From Syngnathus acus (Eukaryota; Chordata; Actinopteri; Syngnathiformes; Syngnathidae): a stretch of DNA of 64,000 bases. The notes under the pieces are model-generated. The model made no database searches. It was not told the origin of the DNA and saw only the letters and a list, made by a program, of their open reading frames with translations. This document shows positions 32,445 through 46,400 of this stretch, piece by piece. The translations under genes were made by a program, and so were the position numbers. The stretch lies in NCBI RefSeq assembly GCF_901709675.1, contig NC_051107.1, positions 618,501 through 682,500 on the forward strand, given 5' to 3'. Each line of letters starts with the position of its first letter. The stretch's first letter is position 1.

Positions 32445-35400
32445 ATGATTTCCTTGACGGACTCGCAAAGTAAGGCTTTCTGTTGCTGATGATTCAAATA
32501 GCTTTCACTCTTTTGTACGCACCCGGCGTCTTGAGCTAGCTGTTAGCATTTGAGGCTAATCTAGCTCTTATTTTTCGTGCCTACGTTCCACTTCAGTGAA
32601 TTTGTTTCGTGCAATAATCGCTTTGTTTCTGGATTTACTGAATAAATTCGGATTATAGTCTATTTCAATTATCAAAGTATTTTACGTTTGCGTTTTACAG
32701 GGATACACAAAGAAAAACAATCATGTATCCTACATTTTTCCGATGTAGAGATGTTCTGCCTTTTTGTAAAAAGTTGTTGTACCAGTGGAGTAAGCTTGAG
32801 TTCCAGTTTAGCTGGTGTGAGTGAGCATTCTAATTTTTATTGGTGGAAGATGGATGTATTCAAAATGCTTTCTTTTTTTTAAACAGTGCTTGCAAATAGA
32901 AAACCCGGCGCGCAGATGTGTTGTATGTACTGTTAATAGTTTAAGACTTATTTTTGTTTGTCTTCTAGATAGAAAAAAAATATCTCAGAAATTTAATAAG
33001 TCATAAAGTGGTCATAAGGTGTTTGGGATGAAATATCAAATTGTTCACCTTCTGGTTGCTTGATTTTTACTTCAATTGTTGAATTGTCCTAAAATATAAA
33101 ATACTCATTTGCATTAATGATCAGAAACGCAAAAACAGTGGATTGGAGTTCAAATTGTTTGACTTGAGGCTTCAAACTACTGTATTATTATAAATATAAT
33201 ATATGAATGAATATTATTCATTATTGTGTTAGGGCTTTATTTGGTAGCTTTTCTATAAAATGCTATGTAGTCAGCAGCAATTGTTTAATAAAAAATGTTG
33301 CATTTAAAAATGTGCATTTAAAAAAAAAAAAAAAAAAAACTTCACCTGAGCTAAACCCCTGTCAACACGCACTAAGAGTTCTGTTGCACATTAACAGTTT
33401 TTTTTTTTCTGTCAAGAAAATTGAACGCGACTGTGTATGTGTGCGTGTGCCCTACAGAAATCGGAATGGGATTAACAGGCTTTGGTGTGTTTTTCCTCTT
33501 CTTTGGGATGATCTTGTTCTTTGACAAAGCACTTCTGGCAATTGGAAATGTGAGTTTGTATGTTCCATTGAATGTCTTTACTGTATTTGTTTACCATTTT
33601 ACATTCAGTATAGGTTTAATCCTATACAGGCTTATGTAATATACAATACGCTTAATTTTTTTGTCCACTAGATCCTATTTGTTGCTGGACTTGCGTTTGT
33701 CATTGGCCTCGAGAGGACTTTCCGCTTCTTTTTCCAAAAGCACAAAATGAAAGCCACCAGTTTCTTCTTAGGAGGTGTGCTTGTGGTGCTAATTGGCTGG
33801 CCCATAATTGGTGTTGTGCTGGAGGTCTATGGATTTTTCCTCTTGTTCAGGTAAGAGGACACCGCAAACAGTGAAACCTGCACTTCAACTACACAAATAT
33901 GATCAAAATATGCTAAGAGTGATCATGCATGTCGTGAGCAAAGTGTGGTGTAAATTCCGAATCTGGAGTATGGACTAGGGCTGCTTGATTATGAAAAAAA
34001 TTATTAATAAAAGATATTTTGGTTATAATTGAAATCACGATTATTTAAATGATCCTTTTTTTTTATACAAAGAATTTGTTTAAAATTTTAAAAAAAATTA
34101 AATCAGTTTAAATTTGTTGAAATATAAGTTCCTCTTGGACCAAACAGACTATAAAATGTGTTATTTTATTTTATAGAATTGTTCTTTTACGATTATGCCA
34201 ATTTTGTAATTGTGGAGTGTCATAATCGTATATTATAATAAATAAATTAATAGATATTATAAAATATTCAATCAATCAAATTTGTTGAAATGTAAGTTCC
34301 TCTTGGACCAAACAGACTTTATAAAATGTGTTTTTTTTTTTTATAGAATAGTTTTTTACGATTATGCCGATTTTTAATCGTGGAGTGTTGTAATCGTAAT
34401 TAAAGTTAGATGAGTTGCGCAGCCCGAGTCTGGACTGTGTGGAACTGCTAATGTGGAATAAATACTTTTAACTCGGTATTTGCAAACACGTGTAAACGTA
34501 CTCCTAAAAACCAGTAGTCAATTCTAAGGTAAGCGGGTTGTCCGAATCTGTTGAATTTAACTAAAGTAACTTGGAATCTGTTTCTTTTAAAATCAAGTAA
34601 CTAATCATTTTAAAGTCGTGTAATCAGTTAAATAACTAAGTTACTTTTCCAAGGTAACTGTGGCCACAGCATAATACAGATTAAAGTATTGCTTGTGTTT
34701 AGAGGTGTTGATTAAGATGACCAAATTAGTCGATAATAATTTTTGATAGTCAATTAAGTGTTTAGATACCATTTGCAATTTTAAATTGCCCAAATCCTTT
34801 CAATTTTAGCTTGAAAGTTTGAGTTAATATTCTCCACTCTTTGCCATCCTTCGTGAAAGCAAATTCATTAGAATTGAGTTGAATCAAAATAGAACAGATG
34901 CATTTACTTTGGAAAACAATGATCAGCATTACAGTAACAGAATCGTAATTGTTTCCTATTGTTAGTGCACAAAACTCAAAATTAATGTGCAGTTTTTTTA
35001 TTTTTTTGGGACGAAGTTAGAACATGTTTTTTTTAATCCAAATCATTGTTGAATTGACAAAATAATCGACAGATTCATGGATTATTCAAATAATCGATAA
35101 TTGTTTGTTTGAAGGCCCTTAAAAAATAATCTGATATTAAAATGCAAATGCAAACACTTATGTCTCTGTTTTGACTTTTTCTTTTGTGTCATCGGTCTAG
35201 AGGCTTCTTCCCTGTTGTAATAGGCTTCATCAGAAGGATACCGGTCCTTGGCTCCATCCTAAACCTGCCCTTCATCAGCGCAGTAAGTCTTGTGCCTTTT
35301 AGTTGATTCATCAACCTGGTCAAACACCTCCACTACTATACATAAACCACACTGTAAATATAAATATCTCAACTGTTAAAAAGGGCATTAAACACCGCTG

Positions 35401-37653
35401 GGTGAATGCGTGCTTTAGTCTGTGGTCATTAAGATACCTTATTCATTTCAGCGGGTGCAATAAGTTACTCAATTTATTGAAGATGCCCCAGGACTGGTGC
35501 GTGTGTGTGGAGAAAAAAATCCAATTGGGATGACTGTTTCTGTGCTTTTGTTTTTCAAAGCCTTCGTAGGATAATCAGCAGTTGTGGTCAGTCACTGTTG
35601 ATTTTCCTCGCATGCATGTAATGCAGTCATCAGAGGTTGATACAAAACACACCCTTGTTAAAATGGCTGAATCTTTCCATTTTTACAACTTGGTTCAAGT
35701 GATTAGAACTTCTGAACTTGATTGGCGATTAATCAGAGTTATTAAAGTCAATATGCAGTCATCCAAGCATCCATGGAGACTGACTTTTTTTAAGTTCCAT
35801 GGTCATAGTTCACATTAAAGATGGTAAAAAAATTTAAAAAGTTCAGAAAAAAGCTTTTACTGTAAAACACATTTTTGACATTTTACCTGTGGTGTGTAGA
35901 CTTTTATAGCCATTTGGACATAATATTTTAATTCAATATTTTATGTTTTTATGTACAATATATTTTAATACCGTACGGTGTTTTTTGCACTGAAATAAGA
36001 CTGAAAAAAGTGGGGGTCGTCTTACATTCGGGGTCTAGACATTATACCAATTCACAACGCTAGATGGGGCCACATATCTTTAAAGTGAATGCTGAACTTA
36101 ACTACCCGGGCCAAAGCGAACCCCTGTCACAAAGAATAAACATAAAAATAGCGGTAGCACGAAGAAGAAAAATAAAAAATAGCAGTAAGAAAGAAAAAAG
36201 AAGAAAATAAGAGAAGAGATAACAGAAAATGTGAGGACAGTGACACTGAGCACAGCGAGGCAGAGGATGTTTATGAGGAGTGATGTTCTGACAGATCTCA
36301 GCTACTCTCAAGTTTAAACCAGTTTGCATTATTTTATTGCAATGTTTTTCCTTATTCAGATTTGTTTCAAGACTACAGTTACAGTTAGACTTCACTTTGA
36401 TGGTTAATGCAGTGATTGCAATTTTGTTGTTTTATCACAGTAGATTGGTTTATTTACATTTCAAAAACCAAAAGCCACTCATTTACAAATGTGATTGCAC
36501 TTTAATTTACCTATTTAAATGTTCAGCTATTAAGATGTAATAGACAGATTTTACATGATTTGAATGAGGCAAAATAACATGCTTTTTCTCTCGAATATAT
36601 TGTTATAATCATTTGTTTCAGCTGTACTGTAATTATTTTCTGTATAAAAATTAAATTTGGTGTTCAAAAAGTATTTTTTTCAAACTTGAGTCTTGAAAAA
36701 GAGGGGGTCATTTTATAATCAGGGTCGTCTTATATTCGGGCCAATACGGTATATCCCGAGAGTATAATTTTGAATTTTAAGGCACACAGGCATACAGACA
36801 AAAACAGTCTAACAAAAATTAATTAAATTGAATGTCTCTATAAATGACCAGAGACTGAGAGACAAACTTTTGAAAAAAGAAGCTGGTTTATTACTAATCC
36901 TTTTACCTTCAATAGCAATTTTTGAATACAATTGTAATGTAAAAACAATAAATGACTCTAAAGTAATGATCATGAGTTAACTATTGGGCTGTCAATGTGG
37001 AATATTTTTATGGCACTTGTTGACATTTTCCCCATTTACTGTTCAAATAAACAAATAAACATTTTGTATCGTTTAGTGATAAAAACATTTAAGTAACCAT
37101 TAAACAATAACACACGAGGGACTAATGTTGTACTCGCCAAACATTTTGAAACTGATTCACTTACCAGTGCGGTTATTATTTTCTGCAGTAAAGGCACACT
37201 GCAAATTTTGATTAAACACATAAGATAATCTTTGTTTGTTACTGTTGAGAAGATAACATCTGAGTATTTGGACAATTCTAAGGTAAAAAGTAGCTTGAAA
37301 CGATGACTCAATTATTATAACCGTTGTTGATTGATAATTGATTACTTGTCGATTAATCGACTAATTTTGACAGCTCTAGTTAACTGACAATTCAATATAA
37401 CAAATTGTGATACTTTGTGCTTTAAAATGTCCCTTTTTTAGGCTGGTCCTTCTGTTTTGATACTTAAGATGCAATTAAGTCTTTAAGAAAATGAATAGAG
37501 GTAATCAGAACAATGTCTATTGTGATTGTCCAGTTTCCCTGTGGCTTGTCCCATCATTTTTTGTTGTTGTTGTTCCAAACTGAAAGTCAACACAGTTGCT
37601 TTCTTCTCTTTCAGTATGTGGACAAAGCGAGCGAGGGCAACACCATGGTATAA
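32445..37653 (+). CDS. GOLT1B: Vesicle transport protein GOT1B, 5 coding exons
   Basis: Small multi-pass protein of the early secretory pathway (Got1 family), linked to ER-to-Golgi and Golgi vesicle fusion. Coding exons 32445-32469, 33458-33549, 33672-33850, 35201-35282 and 37615-37653 add up to 139 codons, giving 138 residues, the same length as the human protein. It starts MISLTDSQ, continues IGMGLTGFGVFFLFFGMILF (first membrane helix), then LFVAGLAFVIGLERTFRFFF, then FFLGGVLVVLIGWPIIGVVL and YGFFLLFRGFFPVVIGFI, so four hydrophobic segments as expected. It ends VDKASEGNTMV. All junctions are GT/AG with matching phase. The gene lies head-to-head with RECQL, with their start codons about 760 bp apart. 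Introns 3 and 4 hold several transposon copies. No damage to the reading frame is seen. Confidence 0.96.
33977..34425. mobile_element. AGGGCTGC-ended repeat with internal duplication, GOLT1B intron
   Basis: Starts TAGGGCTGCTTGATTATG and ends GTTGCGCAGCCC. The segment TTGTTGAAATATAAGTTCCT...GATTATGCC occurs twice (about 34116-34205 and 34277-34370). Confidence 0.65.
34715..35120. mobile_element. TAGGGCTGTCA-type hAT-like repeat, GOLT1B intron
   Basis: TTAGTCGATAATAATTTTTG, GAAAACAATGATCAGCATTA and AATAATCGATAATTG match the family; the ends are eroded. Confidence 0.55.
35969..36751. mobile_element. TA-flanked non-autonomous DNA transposon (TACCGTATTGGCCCG family)
   Basis: Left end TACCGTACGGTG with a GGGGGTCGTCTTACATTCGG block, right end GTCGTCTTATATTCGGGCCA then ATACGGTA. 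It has inverted ends with TA on both sides and no coding capacity. It lies in the last GOLT1B intron. Confidence 0.8.
36983..37379. mobile_element. GGGCTGTCA-type hAT-like repeat, GOLT1B intron
   Basis: Starts TTGGGCTGTCAATGTGGAAT and ends CGACTAATTTTGACAGCTCT, which are inverted relative to each other. It closely resembles 48521-48986. Confidence 0.7.
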
Positions 37654-38663
37654 CACTGACATCTTGTATGCAAATAAGTCTCGGTTTGAACGTAGCAGGT
37701 TAAACAACGCAACGCAGTCTGCTGATGGAGAGGATTTCAAGTTGCTCAGGTTATTCAGTAACGAGTCCGACGCAGGCGGGAGAAGAAAAAAGACTGCTTC
37801 TGTTTGCCTGTCATCACTGCCCAATAATAGGTCATCAACCTGTTACCATGCTTTTCTTCCCCAATTGAAGGAATAGTGGACAGTTTTTGCCGCATTGTCC
37901 TTTTTGTGCCTCTGCTTTAAATTCGACAAATATTTTAAGTGCAGCATTTTATTTTTGCTGTTATTATGAGACGCTGTTTGTTTTTGTCTCGCAACTAATA
38001 ACTCGTAAGATATCTAACAAATAAGCCTTTCAGTTACACTTTGAGAATGTGTATTTAAGAATTAAACACATTTATGAGGTGATCTGAAATGCTTACTGTA
38101 AAGTCCCTGTAAACAACTTGTCTCATTTTGTAGAGTTAAGCACATCTAAAAAAAGATGCAAATGAAGAGGTCACTTTTGTCTTGCACCACTGTTTAGTTG
38201 CTCGCTGCATCTTGAAAGTAAATCATGCGGATTGCCAACAGGAATGGCTTTGTGGTCAAATACCAAGCGTTGTAAATGTTTTTGTTTCAGTTACATGTCC
38301 TTTATGTTCATATTTGGCAACGTAGGTTTTTTTTTCATATCAATGGGTTTTATTTACTACAAAGTTTCCCCATTAATGAACTGTACAAATTGTGTTTAAA
38401 GTATTTTGTATAAATATTTGTCACTAAAGAAAGAAAATTTGCTGGCGCTTGATTTCTTAAGAATAACAAACAAACAAACCTAATAATTTGACTTGCTGGA
38501 CTTTTGTATGTTTGTTACAGTGATGGAGTGGAAGATCGAAAATAGAACACAATCGCTTTCATGAATCTATTTTACTTTTGTTGTCATGGTTGGATTTTCT
38601 TCCATTTACATGTACACATACGTTACAATATAAACTGAATTAAACCACTGAGACATATTTGCA

Positions 38664-38669
38664 AATAAA
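38664..38669 (+). terminator. GOLT1B: Candidate GOLT1B polyadenylation signal
   Basis: AATAAA about 1 kb after the GOLT1B stop. Earlier ATTAAA variants exist near 38058 and 38639, so the true 3' end is uncertain. Confidence 0.35.
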
Positions 38670-38716
38670 TGAAACGCAGTTGCTGAATCGCGAGTATGTG
38701 GGAGTCCACTACACTG

Positions 38717-40032
38717 CAGCGGTCCCCAACCTTTTTAGCACCACGGACTGGATTTTTGTCAGACAATATTTTCACGGACCGGTGTTTGATGACGTCAAGA
38801 TTTTTGCGAAGAAAACTTCTAAAAACAATTTCAGAAAAAAACAAATCAAAATGAAATGTCGAAAGCGTCAATAAATCAAATAATCACCGACTGCACATTG
38901 TTTTTAGAAGTTTTCGGAGCAAAAATTGTCCGTTTTTTAACTACAATCCCATTTTGGCAACCACAGTACCTTATACGTCTTTTCAGCCAATCATACGTAC
39001 ATGTTAGAGTGGTGCTCCCTCTAACTTATTTGCAAGAACCACACGGGAGACAGTATGCCCTTTGAGCACTTGCAAGTGTAGAAGTCGTTCATCACTGTGC
39101 ATACAGTGATGTTCGAACGAAGTCTGACTTTGGATTCTTGCAAGAGAGTATTTATTGAGAGAAAGCAGGGTGGGGTTGACAGGTTTGGTGAACCCCTGGC
39201 GTCTGGTGAGATCTGACCTTAACCCCATAGAAAATCTATGAAGTATTGTGAAGAGGAAGATGCAATACGCTAGACCCAACAATGCAGAGGAGCTGAAGGT
39301 GACTATCAGAGCAACCTAGGCTCTCATAACACCTGAGCAGTGCCACAGACTGATCGACGCCATTCCACGCTGCATGAATGCAGTAATTGAGGCAAAAGGA
39401 GCCCCGACCAAGTATTAGTGCTGTACATGCTCATGCTGTTCATGTTCATGCTTTTCAGTTGGCCAACATTTCTAAAAAAAAAAAAAAAAAAAGTAATATT
39501 CTATTTCTTTGAGATACCATATTCTATTTTTTTGAGGTACCGAATTTGGAGTTTTCATTAGTTGTCACTTATAAATATCAAAATTAAAAGAAATGAACAT
39601 TTGAAATACATCAGTTTGTGTGCAATGCATGAATATAATGTACAAGTTTAACTTTTTGAATGCAATTACTGAGATAATTCAACTTTTTGATGATATTCTA
39701 ATCTACTGGCCAGCATCTGTACAGCGTGGCGTCTTCAAAAGTGTTAGGGAGCTGATTTGAATGAACACCGCGTGGATGAGGCGCGTACACCGGCAAATAC
39801 AACAAAATAAAATGATACGACCGGCATAAAAACAATGATATTGTGGTGTAATGTTATGTTTTGTTAACGTCACGAGGTGTAGGAGAGAATCTGGTCCATT
39901 TTTTTAAATAAAAGCTGAAGCTCGTTCAGAGTCAGATAAATAGAACGAAAATAATGCAAGTTATTTATACTTTCTTATGCGGCCCGGTACCAAATGATCC
40001 ACGGACCGGTACCGGTCCGCGGCCTGTGGGTT
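38717..40032. mobile_element. CAGCGGTCCCCAACC-ended element carrying a Tc1-like remnant
   Basis: Left end CAGCGGTCCCCAACCTTTTT with CACGGACTGG; right end ACCGGTACCGGTCCGCGGCC then GGGTTGGAGACCGCT. This is a common fish hAT-like MITE type. The middle (about 39170-39725) is a Tc1/mariner fragment. Confidence 0.75.
39170..39725 (+). pseudogene. Tc1/mariner transposase 3' remnant
   Basis: A broken frame reads DLNPIENL, KRKMQYARPNNAEELK, EQCHRLIDAIPRCMNAVIEA and KGAPTKY, the C-terminal end of Tc1-like transposases, with in-frame stops. The following AT-rich stretch to about 39725 resembles the Tc1 3' non-coding end. Confidence 0.85.
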
Positions 40033-40425
40033 GGAGACCGCTACAGAGATTGCTTCGTTTTCAATCATTGCCACTGACCAATAACAAACCACATTCAAGA
40101 CCCATGTGACCAACTATAAGCCAATCACAGAGGAAGATCACGCCCTGTTTGGGTCATTTTCCAAAGTGGGAAGAGCTTCTTTCCACTTTAAACCAGCACA
40201 GCCTACTGAAACGTAACTTCCTAAAGAAAGAGGAGGAATCCATAACTTGTATCACCGCGTGACGCAGTTGTGCACATTTTAACAGCGAAGAACCTGCTTT
40301 GCGGAATAGTTCCAGTAAGAGGCGCCAGTTAGCCTCTCTAATTTGGTCCACCACCCTCGAAGTAAGCTAGCCCGTTCACTCCGTTTGCTGCCGCAACCTT
40401 TTACCCGTTGTCTTCGCACGCCGAC
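40033..40425 (+). promoter_or_regulatory. TMPO upstream region with CCAAT boxes
   Basis: This is about 390 bp between the end of a hAT-like element (40032) and the TMPO start codon. CCAAT motifs lie at 40078-40082 and 40121-40125 (AAGCCAATCACAG). Proximity to the ATG and paired CCAAT boxes suggest the core promoter and 5' UTR. The transcription start is not visible. Confidence 0.4.
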
Positions 40426-43400
40426 ATGCCGGGATACATGGACGACCCGTCGCAGCTCACCAAGGACAAGCTTAAAAGCGAGTTAATGGCTCACAACGTG
40501 GAGCTCCCGACTGGTAACCACAATAAAGATGTCTACGTTCAGCTTTATCTGGAGAATTTGACCACGCAGAACAAAAAGCATGTCGCCGCCGCGACTTTGG
40601 ACGCCTTCTCGAGTGACGAGGAGCTGCCCCCGCCTGTTGTATCTAGGAGAAGCCGTTCCTCCGGCAAAGTGAGTACTTATGGGGGTGGGGGGGGGGGAGT
40701 AGTTGTAAAACCGTTTCTGCTGTTCTTATCGTCTTTTAAATGCTCCTTTGTTTAATTCAAATATAAAGGCACATACTCGACCACCATATGGTGTGAATGC
40801 GTTTTTGACTTTTGTACCTCCTAACAGGAAGATAGAGATTTGGGTCATCTGTTTTTGCTATGAAAAGTCACTTTGCCCTGAATGGCCAATTTGTTGGGCT
40901 TAAATTTCACGTCAGCTGTCGTGGCCCTTCTCTAGTGGCGTATGTGAGCGTCCCCCAGAGTTTTAAACATGTTACTTCACTGCTAAAGGTTGTCTAGTTT
41001 ATATCAGTGGGCATGGGCGCAGAGAACACACGGGAAAGAGGGCGACCCACCCAACCCAGACACATCATTTTGCCAAAAGTGAGTTTAATATAGAGTACAA
41101 CAGAGAGGACATGTTCAATTTCCATTGGTTACATGCCACATGCATGCTACAGCTAATTGTCCATTGAAGTCGCCGTTCTGAGTCAGGCTCAGAACTTTTA
41201 AGAATTAACATTGAGGCAGGCCCAAATATTGATTTTTTTTTTATTAACAATTCATTTCTATGCCATGTTTTCAAATAAGAATTCTTCAAGGGCTTCAGTT
41301 AGTTTTACAGTACGTGACCCGTTTGCACAATAAATTATGAGCCAATGTGAAACAGCTGTAAGCTATTTGGAATTGACTGAAAATGGAGTCCATGAAATGC
41401 ATTGAGTGGTTTTGTGTTGGGTGAAATTGTCAACATTCCTCTGTAATCATCCCGCCCGCATTTTTCCCAACTGCAAGACAGGAGCTCGTGACTTCTAAAG
41501 ACAATGGAGCAGACGTTTGTAAACTCAAATTACAATCCAGAAATCACATTTGGGTGTTCTACCTTTCTGCCTAAATCATTGGGAACAACTTTACATTGAA
41601 GTGGAAATATTTTGTTTCGCATTTGTGTCATTTATAGGGCTTTTGAATTTTGAGATTGTTTTTTTATAAATACTAATTTACAGGTGTTTTTATTTGTAAA
41701 AAGTGCTGTTCGTACTTGTCACATTTACATGTTTGGAACAGATGTGATGGTAGATGTCGCTTGACAAGATGACTGAACAGTGAACGTGAACTTGCATGTC
41801 ATACAAGTCTTATTTGGTTGCCCGTGGGGGTTTATGTCTATTTGCGGCATTACATTTTTATAAGACATCTGCAAGTACAGGTAGTAAACCACATGTTTTT
41901 TTTTTTTATTAAACTTGAGATTCATGGGAGATTCGTATTTTCTTGGGAGTAGCTAGAAAACAAAATTATTACACATCAATTAACGTCTTTTTTTCACGTT
42001 GTGTTAATTGTCGCAAAGATATTTGTCACTTGCATGTTTTTTTTCTTTTTGCTTTGTTTTATTGACGAAATGCTTTAGGCTGAAGCTAATCATAAACTAT
42101 CGTGCTTCTCCATAATTAAGCGATTTGCCTCTTGCTGCTCTGCTATCCATCATGTGTTACCGGATGCACATATGTTTGCGTGATTATAGGCTGCTGGTAT
42201 CTGAGGAATGTTCAGCACAAACATTAATTCCTCACATTTTTCACATAGCAACCACTAGGCAGAGTATAAACCTGTATAGATAGATTGTCATGCTTTTTTA
42301 GTCGGCGTGTAGAGGACAAATGGTTAGATCTCATTTCTTCATTGGCAACCTCTTTGGTCTTTATCCCCCACCCCCCCAGTGCTCCCACCAAGATCTAAGA
42401 ACAAAGATGTTATTAGCTGAGCTTGCAAGCAAGCTCAATCACAACAAACCATGTGAGAATATAAGCAAGAGTTTTCACAGGAAAGTTTTGTGTCTAGAAT
42501 TAGTGAGGGAGGTAGCGTTAATAAACACAACATGATCAAAATGGGGATTTGGTAACTTGACAAAATATTTTTGGACATTTTGCATTTTAGACATATCTTG
42601 AGTTTAATGATCCTTGACAACATCCTACAAGAAAAACAGGTTTGGTCTCATCTGTTTTTCACTACAGATAAGCAGTTGACCTCATTTATTTTCTTTGAGC
42701 CAAGTTAGCGTATGCATTGACCAGCAATTGAAAGCATTAAGGTAGAGATTTTACCTTACCATAGTTTGGCATGGATGTAACAATTCATTGAAAAGTCCAG
42801 TAGAGATGTAACGATTTATCAAAATTTGATTTAAGGTGCTTAAAATATGCGGGCTGTTTAGAGATGTCAGAATAAATCAATTAATCGCCTCGAGTTTTAT
42901 TAGTCGAGTGATCATTTAGAGCCATTTGTCCAAAAGTAATGATTCTGATTTTTATAGTCTTTCATGAGAGCAGACTGATCTATCTTTTGGGTTTGATCAA
43001 AATAGGACAATTGCAACCATCTGCTTTTAGTTTGGGAAATAATGACCATCAATCCTGTTTGTGTGATATAACTTTGCTGTTAAGTTTTTAATCACAAAAA
43101 AATTGGTTGATATCCAGTATTTGGGATTTTTTTTTAATGCACTTTAATGCAAATAAACTTGTATGCGATTAATCGATTCTAGATCATTCTAAATATATCT
43201 TGATAGTGATAGCCCTACAGATGTTAAAATAAAAGCATCTTTTGGTTAGAAAAAGAGTCATTGATTTTGTTTAATTAAAAATAAACCGCTTTTAAAATTT
43301 GAATTGAAATCGGAAACTGAAAATTGAATCAAATCGGGGCTTGAGTGAAATGTTACATCCCCAGCACCCAGTTCTAATCCTCAACAAAACTTAGTAAGGC

Positions 43401-46400
43401 AATGGAGAAGTCAAGCATACACTACAGTGACTCTTTCATTTCCAGTATTTGCTCCATGTTACCTCATCCAAGCTGCAATGTGGAGTTGTAGAGGAAAATC
43501 TGATGGCGTTCGCGTAGACGTACCCCCATAAAGTTTGCGGGCTGATGTCCAATTATGACCTCAGGTTTTAGTCATGTCTTTGAAAGATAGGGCGTGGTCT
43601 TCAGGAGAGGAAACACGAGCTAGTTCTGCCTTCCTCTTTTCCCGCTCTTAGCCAGACTGTTGTGATTACGAAACACTTCCCTCGAGCTCAAATCAACCTT
43701 GTCCGCCCCTGTAAATGCCTGAAGATTGTAAGCCAATCTCCTTGAGTTTGCCTCTCACATTCATTATGATTGTGGAGTGCTAACTGACAAGTTGAACACA
43801 AGTTTCTGGAATTCTTCAGATTTTTCGACTAAAAAGACCATTTTAGGCCTCCCGTGCGTTTTGCGATGCGGTCGACCATGCACAGCTCGACTTTAGTGAC
43901 CGTGCCACGTGAACACATGAAATGCGCCTCCACCGTAAGGTTGAAAGCCATCCAAAGCGGCTTAGGAGCAAAGTTTTTAAAACCTGATCTGGACAGTGCA
44001 GTGACTTCAGAGAGGGAGGGGTCGTAGAGGAGAGTTTGATGGAAACACGAGGCAACATTCTTAAGGAAATGAAGTGCAAACTTGACATTCTTCAGCTGGT
44101 TTACACATTGGGTGTGTTATGACTTGACCATGTGCTGACGATTTCGGAGAGCTTGCAAACATCACTCGGGAGACTCGGAGTAAATTATGTGGTTTGGTTT
44201 GTTGATGAACATTTAGCCAATTGTGTTTTGGTTACGGTTGTTGTCATTCTAATTGGAGCACAACCACACCAGGATGTGCTGACTGGGCCTTGGGCTATGA
44301 AAATGCATTGAGGAAGAAATGACAATGACCTCATTCATTAACCATGCATACATACTGCTAATTTGTGTGGCAAATGTGAGTATGGCGATTTTGTGTACAT
44401 GTTCAATTCCTGCGCAATGTACAAACATTCCTGAGCATTTATTACCGAGTGAGGCTCAATGAGTAGGGCTGCAACTAAGAATTAATTGAATAATCGATTA
44501 ATTTGTGGATTATTTTGTTGCTGAATGAAAACAAGACATGTAACGTGTTGGAAAATAGAGAAAATGCTGATCTTTGTTTTCCAAAATAAATGCAGATGTT
44601 TTATTTTGATTCAGTACAAGCTGGATGACGGAATATAAAAGGTTGAAATGATGATATCCCAAGAATTTGGACAATTTTAAATTGAAAAATGTGTCTAAAC
44701 AATTAATCCATTGACTAATTTAGTAATCGATTAGTTGTTGATTAATCGATTTACCTCCAAACACAATCAATACTGTATTATACAGTGGCCACGGTTTACT
44801 TGGAAAAGTAACTTAATTGAAAACTGATTACCCAACTTAAAAATAAACAGTTAAGTCACTGCTTACTTAAGTGTCTACATTTGATAATTCAATTTAGTAA
44901 TCTATTTAGTAATAGTTACCAAACAATTATTGCACCTCTAATTCCAAGACTTGTGAAACCAAGAGGTACATTTTAATTGATGGAATAATCAAAAGGATAA
45001 TCAAGTCCAAAACGATTAGTTCGTCACACTTCTAGTCTGAACGATCTTTTTTTTTCTCCGATCGGTGGCACACAAGTTTTCAACCTGTGGCCTTGAGGCT
45101 GCTGTCTTAATCATTGAGGAAATCTACAGAGTCCAGTTTATCTTATCCAGTTTTTCTTTGAGAATTATGTCTATCTACCAGAAGTTCAACTCATTGGTCG
45201 ACAATACTAAAACGCACGATTAAAATAGAAATAGTCTGATTTATATACCGTAATTTCCGGACTATAAGTCGCACCGGACTATAAGCCGCACGTGCACACG
45301 AGTTTTTTACAAAGAAAGACAGTACACAGAAAGCCTTTTTAAAGTTTTAATAACATACTTTAACACGTCTTTCTAAACATTGCCTGTGACGCAGCAGTAG
45401 TACCGCAGCAACACGGAAGTGTGCACGCGAGTTATTAACAAAGAAAGACTGGACACAGAAAGCTTTTTTAAAGTTTTAATAACATACTTTAACATTTCTT
45501 TCCAAACACTGCCTGTGACGCGGCAGAAGTACCGCCTTTTTACGAGTGTATAAAAGTGATCAAGTCATCACAAAAATCCCCGAAATAATCAGATATAAGC
45601 CCCCCATAATGATGGTTTGTGTATAAAAGCTTCCTTTCAGTAATGTCCGTCTTGATCTCGTTCTGTCTCATCTTTGTGTAAATTTTACGGCACTATTTGC
45701 CTGGCGGATGGACAGGCGATCAACACACCACTTTTCTTCCCAGTGACCATGTCATATCCCTCCGCCCAGCAAAGCGGTGCTGCACAACAGCAGTCCACAG
45801 CCTTTTTACGAGTGTATAAAAGTGATCAAGTCGTCACGAAAATCACGGAAAAATCATATATAAGCCCCCCATAATGACCGTTTGTGTGTAAAAGCTTCCT
45901 TTTAGTATTGTCCGTCTTGATCTCGTTCTGTCTCATCTTTGTGTAAATTTTACGGCACTATTTGCCTGGCGGATGGACATGCGATCAACACACCACTTTT
46001 CTCCCCAGTGACCGTGTCATACATCCCTCCGCCCAGCAAAGCGGTGCCGCACAACAGCGGTCCACAGCCTTTTTACGTGTGTATAAAAGTGATCAAGTCA
46101 TCACAAAAATCACGGACAAAATCCTATATAAGCCGCAGGGTTCAAAATTTGAGAAAAAAGTCGCGGTTTATAGTCCAAAATTTACGGTATATATTGATAT
46201 ACTATGCAAATGAACTCAAGATGAAGGAGAAGCAGAGCGTCTTTTCTACGCAGGACAAACAAAACTGTAATGCTTAACATAACTTCAACAAGGAAACAAA
46301 TTGCTCAATGCTAAATCAAACTACCGTGTCCTTTACAGAAAGCACCCAAGAAGACAGATAAGACTCGACCCAATGAGTTGGACGTGACTACCCTGACCGA

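Noticed and set aside
45674-46277. Similar ORFs ([13 protein letters not shown]...)
   Set aside because: Two copies of the same internal repeat of a TA-flanked element; no coding selection expected.
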